The position numbers were made by a program, and so were the translations under genes. Shown piece after piece: positions 55,821 through 64,000 of a stretch of 64,000 nt of DNA. Under the pieces are notes generated by a model. The model was given only the letters and a program-made list of their open reading frames with translations, ran no database searches and had not been told where the DNA came from. Position 1 is the first letter of the stretch; each line of letters opens with the position of its first letter. The DNA comes from Marsupella aquatica (Eukaryota > Marchantiophyta), in NCBI GenBank assembly GCA_973895155.1, contig OZ316898.1:20274001-20338000 (forward strand). The letters are read 5' to 3'.

Positions 55821-56173
55821 GTTCCCCAAACTATCCAATTTTACTAACGCACCCCCAAAATAAATTTAATTATCAACCCGCCCCCCATTTTGTATATGGG
55901 AACTAGTATTAACGCGTGACCGGGTTCTTGTTGCCATTGGCAACCCTTAACCCGCTGTGACCCCCTCGGTCCCCCATCCCCATTGCAGGGCACAGTCGTA
56001 GGCTCTGCACCAGGGAAGGGGGGCTCGCGGCGGGTTAAGGCTAGCCAATGATGCCTGGCCACATGGGAAAGGGAACCTGTCTCAAGTTATTGCTAACCAA
56101 TATACAAAATGGAGGGGAAAGCTCATAAATAATTTTGTTTGGAGGGTATGTTAATAGTATGGGTAGTTTGGGG
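55821..56173. mobile_element. Foldback element with arms of about 165 bp
   Basis: Almost the whole element is an imperfect palindrome. The left arm has GTTCCCCAAACTA, CCCCATTTTGTATATGGG and ATTGGCAACCCTTAACCCGC; the right arm has these in reverse complement, from GCGGGTTAAGGCTAGCCAAT through ATACAAAATGGAGGGG to TAGTTTGGGGAC. The loop is under 40 bases. There is no coding capacity, and no clear target duplication. This is typical of foldback/MITE-type elements. Confidence 0.88.
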
Positions 56174-56332
56174 ACATATGAGGTGTTGCTGGTAAGCGGA
56201 GTCGTTGGGAAGCAGCTCGACGTCATGGTGGTGATCAAAATCCTCTTGGAGCTCCCGGGAGAAGACGAGAACACCCCTCAGCAATGTGTGGAGTTTCTCG
56301 GTGGCGAGGTCGTCGATGCTGAACGGCTTCAT
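56174..56332 (-). pseudogene. ORF fragment truncated at the foldback element
   Basis: A minus-strand frame starts at ATG 56332 with MKPFSIDDLATEKLHTLL and continues with strong codon bias for C or G in third position until it reaches the foldback terminus at 56173. Inside the element the frame becomes AT-rich and ends. This looks like the first exon of a gene, or a gene fragment, interrupted by the insertion. The plus strand is also open here, but with less gene-like codon use. I do not recognise the protein. The rest of the gene was not found on the other side of the element. Confidence 0.35.
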
Positions 56333-58394
56333 GATGGAAGGAACCGACTGTTGCTTGGAAATTCATCGAAACTCTAGGCATCGGAAATACTCTCCGGATT
56401 TTGGATATTACTCACGTTCGTTCCCGCATGGGATACACGGCACGACTCTGACGATTCCGTGAAAGTCACTGGCCTGAATGTAGAGACGAAATGCTCGTCA
56501 GAGAACCTTGAAAGAGTTGCACGAGCTGTGAAATGTGCAATTGCCCTCTCTGACAATGTTTAAGTACCCCAATTTTATCGTCCTTACCAGCTGTTCTTCA
56601 CGTCAAATTGTTTACTGACCCTAAACCCTGTTCTTCACAAGGTAGGATCCGGAAACCACTTGACTTCTTTACGGAAGTGAAATTGGATTTGTGCCTATGC
56701 GTATATGTCTGCAAATTCGGTGTTTTTCACCACGTAAAGTGTACAAGCCAGCTAAGCTTCACTCTCGATATGAGATTGCCTCGTGCCTTTCAATAATTTC
56801 TGCAGCATCGGTGGGAGGAGCTGATATTTCTGTGGATGTCATTCCATTTTATTCGTTCTTTGTTGTCCCTCTATGAAAGTTATAAGGCAGTGACAAACTT
56901 TCATTGAGGGACTAAACAAAATTGGATATATGGGAAGATTGAAAGAGTTTTTCACCAGAATTAGCGGCTTCATTTTGTAACCTATCGATGGGACGAGAAA
57001 ATGAAAAGCTGCTACCGGCGGACCCGTTTCAAGTGGTGAAGGAAAGGAGGGAAGTTTCCAGCTGTTACTATCATTCCAAGATCATTGGGAAGGAGTTGGT
57101 AAACTCAGCGTCCCCCACTTAAGAGACCAGTCAAACCATTATTCAAACAAGTGCAAATTTTTAGGACCCTCAAGGTGAACAGAATGCCAAGCTCACCCAA
57201 TCATGAATGAATTGCTTGCATAATAAGTGAGGGAAATGCTATCATTAAATTTCAAATGTGAAATATGCTAGTATCTTGAGGCTACCACATCCATCACCGG
57301 CCCTGGTGGGATGTCAGTGACACCATAAACCCATCCTGACAAGGTTCTCTCATGGTCTTCGTTTACCAATATTCCTTCGAATAAGAACACAATAGATGCC
57401 AGAACCCCAGGGAAGCTCACTTTCCCAGTGGCCGTGCTATCCCAATGTACAATCTCAACACTTCAATATAGCTTTCAGCAAACTCCTCAAAAGAATCGAA
57501 GTCCAGCCACGATGATTGATAGGACCAGCATAACCAATACCAAATCTTCAAACTGTGCAGGAAGAGGGTAACAGAGGTCTTCATAAGAGGGCATCACACG
57601 TCACCGTTAGTTGCAAAACAAGGGCCCTTTCACATGGGAACCCGAAGAGCAGCTCTCCGGTAATAAATTGAGGATGGAGTGTGTAGCCATCTCAGGTTTT
57701 GGGAGAGGTCTCTCCGCAAGCGATGTAACTGCATGAAATTGCTGTCAGAAATGGCTAACTGGCACGGTAAATGGGTCTGGTACAAGACTGAAGAATTCGT
57801 ACAACTATCTCAGAAGGTGTCAAAATTTTAATGAAAAGATCATTTCATGAACGATCAGTGACACAGGTGAACTGCGATTCGTTTTGTTTGGATTTATTTC
57901 TCCAAAGAACTGATTACGAAGTCCTATTGTATCTGATAAAGTACTTATGGACAGCATGACTGTGGAGCAAAGAAAGGTTTAGCATAAAACATATTCTGGC
58001 TCCTAGCCATGATCAACATGCACTGAGAGACAACTAAAAAGGTGTTCAAGCAACTTTCCAGCTGGAAATCCGAAGATATCCAAGAGCCTCAGACTTGAAA
58101 ACCAAAAACAAATATGGGAGGTACAATCTCATCTTTCACTAAACTAGTTCGTAGCACGACTGTGCTAATTACAACGGAACTCCCAAAGTTTCGGTAGCTA
58201 CAGTGAAATAAATACAAAAACTGCAAGTTTTCTAGACTACGACAACCTGCAATAATAAATGGTGAACGGGTCTTCGTACCTATACAGTGGATCTACTACA
58301 TACAGTGCAGAAAATAGAAGGGTGATCAATTTTCTTGTACTTGACGTCCTTGACAACCGTGTCATTTCAGAACACTGGTCCTTGAAGAAACTTA
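56333..58394. other. Intergenic and 3' flank of the DPF/TPR gene
   Basis: Two adjoining minus-strand frames (57584-57417, ATG-initiated, and about 57460-57268) look protein-like but are in different frames and unrecognised. The rest shows no gene. Plus and minus frames near 56374-56560 are both open and ambiguous. Confidence 0.4.
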
Positions 58395-60224
58395 CTACTG
58401 TGCAGCTATCCGTTCCAGGCGTGTTAGAGTTTGACGAGCCTTCAGGTTACCATTGTCAAGTTTCAGGACTAGCTTTAGATCCGCAACTCCAAGCTTGTAC
58501 TTTTCCATACTCTCATATAAATTTGATCGGAGCATAAGCAGGGCTACGTTAGTTGGCTGCAACCCAATTGCCTGGCCCACCAAAAACACAAGTTAAGCAC
58601 AATCCAATATCCAAATCCAAAGCCACACTTAAGCACGAAACAATGCCAAACCAATCGAGCACCCCACCATTCCCGCCATTTCGCAAAGTCATCAAACATC
58701 GCCATTATTTCAATGACCCATACAAACTCCAAATAAACAAGGATCGACATGATCGAACAAAATGGTGGAAGCCGAAGAGGGGCAAAATACCTGTGAGCAA
58801 TCAGCGACGGCCTTCTTCATCTCTCCAATCTCTTTGAAGCACGAGATTCTGCAAGACAGAACCTCGGCCAAAAAAGATTTATCAGGTTTGCTTTTGAGCA
58901 ACTCGATAGACCATGAGAGCCACTTAATGGCATCAGGAAACTGGCCATTCTTATAAAACTCAGACCCCTTTTCGCTGGCTGATCTAGCAGTAACACCGCT
59001 GGGTGGCGGAGGTAATCCTTCCAGCTCTGTCGTAGTTGGCTCATTGCCACCTGAGGATCCTCCCGAGCTTGCCCCACCAAAAACTCCCCAGCCATCATCT
59101 TGCACTGGCGCTGGTGGGGGAGTCGATTTGGAGAATAACGAGTCCATAGGGTCAACTGGCTTTCCTCCGATTGATGGGGACGCCTGCACATTGAACACGT
59201 CAAATGGGTCGCCCACAGGGGTGGATTTGGGAGGAGGCGGTGCCCTCGTTGGTGGCACACCCTTAACTGGGCCGCCGAACGCGAAAGGATCCCCAGTACT
59301 TGCACCTATATTGCTAGACGAACCTGACAAACCAAAAGGATCGTGGGATGAACTTTTATTCATAGGAGTAGGGCCAACATTCGCAGAGGCAGCCCCATTG
59401 GGGAAGCTGAAAATGTCATCTTCGTAGGCCACACTGGACGACGCTGACACAGCTGGAAATGGATCTCTCTCTGCAGAAGTTGCAGTTTGTCGGCGAGCGA
59501 CAGATTCCGGAGCAGGAGGTGTTCTCCCCATCTTGGTCATGGGAGTGTTTTGGACGGGTGGTGCCTCAGTCTTCGGCAGAGATGAATCTAAATTACCCAT
59601 AGAAAACGACGAAGGTTTAGGTACAGGTTTAGAATTCATCGGAGCATTAGACTTGTTAAGTGCTGTACTCAACAGATCCCCAAATACGTCGTCATTAGAT
59701 TGACTCTGTGCTACGCCCGCAATGCCAGCCGCAGCCAATTTAGACCCGTCTGATCTAAGAGAGGAATTCATCGGAGTAGCATTCACAGCCCTCATCCCAC
59801 CAATCCCACCACCTATTCCTGTCGTTCCTATGCCTGCTGCTACGGCTGGCTTGGCCCCTGCAAGACCTTGAGTCATTGGTTGATATCCTGCCCATCCTGT
59901 CTGAGTTGAAGTGGTGGAACTTCCCCAAGTTTGAGAAGACGATGACGAATACCCTGCTGGACCTCCTCCCTGGGGCTTTGACTGGCTACTTGACCATCCC
60001 GCGCCTGTTGCCCAACCTGTAGACGCAGACTGCGGGGCTGCTGCTGCGGATTTGGGGACTTGGGACTTAGTCCATGGAGATCCAAACCCTGTACCTGACG
60101 GCTTCTGATCTTTAAGAGGGGCATTAGAACCTTTACCGAGTCCGTTTCCGAGCCCAAAATCGAACTGGTAGTTGTTGAACGTTCCCGTTCCCGCCGTCTG
60201 ATTCGCATTGTCCACCCTCCTCAT
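58395..60224 (-). CDS. DPF-motif and TPR protein, probable endocytic/trafficking adaptor, two exons
   Basis: Exon 1 is 60224-58791 and exon 2 is 58571-58395, with a GT-AG intron (donor GTATTT, acceptor GGGCCAG), phase 0, 536 aa. The N-terminal two-thirds is Gly/Ser/Thr/Pro-rich and disordered. It carries DVFGDLL (179-185), four Asp-Pro-Phe motifs at 254, 295, 312 and 339, and DPM at 358. Residues about 415-536 form TPR helices: ASEKGSEFYKNGQFPDAIKW, then VADCSQ joined across the splice to AIGLQPTNVALLMLR, then YKLGVADLKLVLKLDNGN. DPF motifs bind the ear domain of the AP-2 alpha subunit in clathrin-mediated endocytosis, so a trafficking role is inferred; TPRs suggest a further protein partner. 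Start choice: first ATG of the frame, preceded by GC-rich leader. The joined TPR confirms the splice. No exact orthologue name is claimed. Confidence 0.88.
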
Positions 60225-60758
60225 CCTGTTGCGTCTTCGCTTCCTCCCTCTCCTTCTGCGTCTCCTCTCCTCCTCCTCCTCTTCGTCTGCTATACACCCT
60301 CCCTGTTCGGATCTACTATGAACAGATCACAATCGAATTTCCTCTGCACCTCTCTGTCTGAACCTCTCTTTCTCTCCCTCTCCCTCACAGGGGCAACTCC
60401 CCTAAGGTGTCAAGCCCTAACGAACTCCTCCAGAACAAAATGGCACACCGAAGAGGACAAGAGTCTAGAGACGAGCCGAGGGGAGGCGCGACGGTTGAAT
60501 GCGGACAGTCAAGTCAACCAAACCTCTGCATGTCACGACAGTCCTCACTCACTTGCTCATACCATCCACTACTCCCCTCCCTTCTCTCTCTCCCTCCTCT
60601 CTCCTCTACTCTGCTCTCAAAAACCAAATCGAAGGATCCACAAACTGCTCCTATAACTGCCTCGCTCACTGACCTCTACCGAAGTTGATGTTGGCTGTAT
60701 CCAATCGAGAATTCGAGACAATGCCGACAAGCATCCCTCGCCACCGACGATCCGATCC

Positions 60759-60759
60759 G

Positions 60760-60799
<40 letters not shown>

Positions 60800-60813
60800 T
60801 GCCTGCCTGCCTC
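60759..60813 (+). repeat. CTGC (CCTG) tetranucleotide microsatellite
   Basis: About ten CTGC units, one interruption (CTCT), then three more. Confidence 0.95.
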
Positions 60814-61002
60814 TCACCAAACCCAACCACTGAATGTCTCACCAAACCAACCAAATGGAATGATGTACACTCTGAGAACTGTACCTCTGCCCACTCTCCC
60901 GTCCGTTACTGGCCAAGACCACAACTCAGCACGATGCGTTTCGTGGTCAGCAGGCAACGAACTCTCTCTTCGAGAAGAACACTCTTTGAGAGGAGAAGAG
61001 CG

Positions 61003-61035
61003 AGAGGAGAGGAGAGGAGAGGAGAGGAGAGGAGA
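61003..61035 (+). repeat. AGAGG pentanucleotide microsatellite
   Basis: About six consecutive GAGAG/AGAGG units. Confidence 0.9.
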
Positions 61036-61200
61036 TGGATGCAAATTCGAGAAATGGATCGACAAACGCACTCGAGAGCAAATCTTCCCACCGAAATCCT
61101 CTCTCTCTCGCTCGCTCCTCGTTTGCCTTTCGTGCAGATGGTCCGGCCTAGAAAAGCGAGGAACGGGAAAGTCCAGGCCAGCGGAATCTTACTGGCGATT

Positions 61201-62040
61201 GACTGGACTCGGAGGCTGGTTATAAAGCTCGGGTGGGATGGAGACCTTTCTGAGCGTGCCCGATAGGATTGGCAGGCTCCGATGGGATCCCTTAACCTTT
61301 CAAGCTTGCGTGCATAATATTAATGGGGGAAGCTTTTCTGAAATTGAATAGTTCCTGAAATTGAATACTAGAGTTAGTGATGCGCTTAGAGTACTCTCAT
61401 CTGGATTGTATTGAGGTATTTGCTTGATAACCTCCAAAATGAAACTTGTTACTTGATCAACCCCCTGAGGTCTATCAACGGTCCAGATCTAAGATCTAAA
61501 GGTCCATCAACGGTCCATATTGGGGAAAAGCATGGAGGGGGTTGACTAAGCAAACTTTTCAAGAAGGGAGTCTACTAAGCATATCTCTGGGATTGTTTTG
61601 CTTAGGAATAGATTGACTGGACTCTGAGGCTTATTATAAAGCTCGGATGGGATGAACGCCTTTCTGAGCGTGCCTTGATAGGATTTACAGGCTCCAATGG
61701 GATCCGTTAACCTTTCTAGCTTGCCTGCATAATATTAATGGGGAAATCTTTTCTGAAATTGAATACTAGAGTTAGTGATGCACTCAGAGAAGATTCTGAT
61801 CCCGATTGTATTGCTTAGGAATAGATTGACTGGACTCCGAGGCTTATTATAAAGCTTGGATGGGATGGATGCCTTTCTGAGCTTGCCCCGATAGGATTTA
61901 CAGGCTCTGATGGGATCCCTTAACCTTTCAAGCTTGCCTGCATAATATTGATGGGGAAATCTTTACTGAAATTGAATACTAGAGTTACACTGATGAGCTG
62001 AGATAAGATTCTCATCCGGGTTGTTTTGCTTAGATTCCTA
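61201..62040 (+). repeat. Three copies of a roughly 213-bp repeat
   Basis: Copies start at 61201, 61615 and 61828, each with GACTGGACTC, TTATAAAGCT, GATGGGATCC, TGCATAATATT and AATTGAATACTAGAGTTA. Copies two and three are exactly adjacent (213 bp). Copy one is separated from copy two by about 200 bp of different sequence. Copies two and three are more alike than either is to copy one. Confidence 0.92.
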
Positions 62041-62773
62041 AGGTCAGAGAGAATTGGTGAAAATGTGTATTTTGATTGGAAAATTTTTCTTACTTTTGAT
62101 TCTGTTATGGAGGCTTTTCACAAACTTAAAATCTTTTTTTATTGTTTTATTTGTATTTTTAGTGCATTTATTTTCCATAGTCTCCCTTTGAACGAAACAA
62201 AAGTGTAAAGCGATTGTTGCTTTTACACCAAAAAGAAAAAGGAACTGGTCGTAGACTGTAGTTGATGATTTTGGCTACCTTGGGGAGAAAAAGTCAAAAG
62301 GTCATGGTGATCTTGTGTTATGGCATGACATCTTGATGTCTTTCAGGTTCAAGGTTGTCAAGTTATTGAGGAAACGGGTTCCATAATGTAATTAAAACTG
62401 GCTGCAAATGGTAAGGAGACCATTTATATGTCACATCTTAGTCAAAAGTATAAACAACATTTGTTATCTCATTCAATTTAAATGTTCCAAACAAATCCTT
62501 CCAAGCTTTGTCAATACATCTGGACTTCACAGACAAAGTGCAGGTCCATCCAGGCTTTCGTTTCCCCTTTGAAGGGATTATGCAAAACATTGTAAATGTA
62601 GTAAATGTAAAAACCAAATATAGTTTTACCATATAAAACAAATTAATAAATTACAAAATTTGCTTTTGAACTTCTTTCATATTTTTTGCCAATGGCATTC
62701 GCAACCACTTCTTGTATGGCCCTTTAATTTCAATTTTCCAATTTAGAGACTCATTTTTCTTGTCTAGTATCAA
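62041..62773. other. AT-rich spacer, nothing recognised
   Basis: No gene or repeat structure was recognised. Confidence 0.45.
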
Positions 62774-62889
62774 AACATCACTCAAATTTTTACGTACATT
62801 AATGTCCTAGTTACAAGTATTATGAGAATAATGCTCCTCAAATTTTTACTTACATTAATGTCCTAGTTACAAGCAATATGAAAATAATG
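62774..62889 (+). repeat. Tandem duplication, 57-58 bp unit
   Basis: CTCAAATTTTTAC(G/T)TACATT with AATGTCCTAGTTACAAG occurs in both units. Confidence 0.9.
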
Positions 62890-63212
62890 TCCCTCAAAAC
62901 TTGGGCCACCGCCCTTGTTTTGGGGGGCATTACATCTCACAATGCCCTCTATCACGACATTATCCCATTCAAACATGCCTTCAGATGTTGAAGAGACATC
63001 AGTGCAAGAAAGCACATCTTGGTCTTCGAAGGATTTTGATTGTAGGAATATGAGACCATATCTAGGTTAAGTCTTCTCCAAGGTAACACTCATCCTAGTC
63101 CCCATCATTGTCCAGCAAGCAACCTCTATGCCTTTTTGCTTCCCACCTCTTTGTCCATACATTCTAGAAGTAAAGTGCAATCTAAACCTACTCTTAAGCC
63201 AGGGCTACTCTT

Positions 63213-63377
63213 TAGAGTGAAGCCTCTAGACCATGACCCTTGAGGTGAAACTGAACTCGGGGGTGCAAGTGGGGAAAAAGGATTGGGGCCCAATGTACTG
63301 TCTAGAGTGAAACCTCTAGACTGTGATTCTAGGGGCTAAACTCAACTTGGGGTGCAAGTGGAAAAAGGGATTGGGGC
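63213..63377 (+). repeat. Tandem pair of dispersed repeat E
   Basis: Two units starting at about 63213 and 63301 share TAGAGTGAA(G/A)CCTCTAGAC, AACT(C/T)GG and GGTGCAAGTGG, ending in GGATTGGGGC. The same blocks appear once at 12985-13080. Confidence 0.8.
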
Positions 63378-64000
63378 AGCTTTTGAAGTTATGAGCTTGA
63401 ATATCAACCAACAACTTCAAACCTCAATGCAAAGACATTTGAGGAGTGCAACGCTGGCAATGGAGTAACCGGTTTCAGATAGAATGCAGGGGAGTTGTAT
63501 GAGAATGCAAGGGAGCTATCCCCAGTTTTATTCTGACTTAGGAGAAGCGATGACAAGGGACATGAGACTGGAGTGTTCATGTTTTGAGAGAGTAGGTTTG
63601 ACTTGTTAGTTTTCCCCCTATCGTGCTCTTTGCCATGGTGGCAAATGTGGAATTTCTTTGTTAGGTAGTGAGCAACAAGAGGCTGTCCAATTGATGAACA
63701 CAACTATATTATAAGGTGCCTCTACATGTTACATGAAGACATTAAGATGAGGAGTGCGAGGGTTCTAGATAGAAGGTTGACTGTGGGAGACCATTGACAC
63801 CACCAGAAACCTTCCCTCACATTGTCATTCCTTCATCACCTGATACCACATTGGAATACTTCATTGTATTGTCACCTCAAAATCCTAGTCTCTCCATTAT
63901 CCATGTTGATGACAAAGTGAGTCTCATCCTTATTCTCCACCATATCCTAGTTCAGTTCCCCATAATTGAACTAAGCCTCTCTTTAAAGCACTCATGTGAT
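63378..64000. other. Window end, nothing recognised
   Basis: The minus-strand frame 63703-63404 is open but unrecognised. No repeat or RNA gene was seen. Confidence 0.4.

Larger units (their letters stand above)
60225..61200 (-). promoter_or_regulatory. Promoter and leader region of the DPF/TPR gene
   Basis: Upstream of the minus-strand ATG lie purine-rich (minus-strand reading) leader-like tracts, a CTGC microsatellite (60759-60813) and an AGAGG run (61003-61035). Open frames on both strands here are low-complexity by-products. No TATA box can be assigned with confidence. Confidence 0.4.

Noticed and set aside
1-64000. CRISPR array, phage or bacterial defence system
   Set aside because: The window is plant nuclear DNA; the regular repeats found have no uniform spacers and no associated genes.

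Overview
This window is nuclear DNA of a land plant. The evidence is the gene content: an ATL-type RING-H2 ubiquitin ligase, an HMA5-type copper P1B-ATPase, a PADRE (DUF4228) protein with an N-terminal Met-Gly, and a plant-type YjbQ/UPF0047 protein. Short GT-AG introns and Ty1/copia, MITE, foldback and SINE-like debris agree with this. Species cannot be fixed from sequence alone. The sparse genes and repeat-rich spacers would suit a non-flowering lineage (bryophyte, lycophyte or fern), but that is a weak inference.

Layout. 0-1.6 kb: repeat debris. 1.6-4.8 kb: GC-rich promoter region and a single-exon ATL RING-H2 gene (+). 4.8-20 kb: intergenic, with one candidate two-exon small gene at 5.9-6.2 kb, then tandem duplications, a solo LTR, a degenerate minisatellite, repeat R2 and a SINE-like copy. 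20.4-24.9 kb: a complete six-exon HMA5-like copper ATPase (+). 25-35.4 kb: a nest of mobile DNA. Repeat X is present twice; copy A is split by repeat R3 and copy B by a MITE with a perfect 8-bp target duplication. A copia deletion derivative with two LTRs lies between them. 36.7-39.3 kb: a seven-exon YjbQ/UPF0047 gene (-), every exon too short to stand out as an ORF. 42.6-43.6 kb: a two-exon Myb/SANT-like gene (+), also hidden by an intron. 49.4-52.0 kb: an unusually long PADRE gene (+) with an internal duplication. 55.8-56.2 kb: a foldback element abutting a truncated ORF. 58.4-60.2 kb: a two-exon DPF-motif/TPR protein (-), probably endocytic, followed by microsatellites and a triplicated 213-bp unit.

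The six well-supported genes do not form a pathway or operon; they look like ordinary scattered plant genes (ubiquitination, copper export, vitamin/metabolite enzyme, DNA binding, stress, membrane trafficking). The most unusual content is the dispersed repeat families (called R, X, P, S, T, E and the C-type LTRs here), which occur repeatedly in the window and can be ordered by nesting, and the three genes recovered only by assembling short exons. I found no CRISPR array, rRNA gene or intact tRNA gene.
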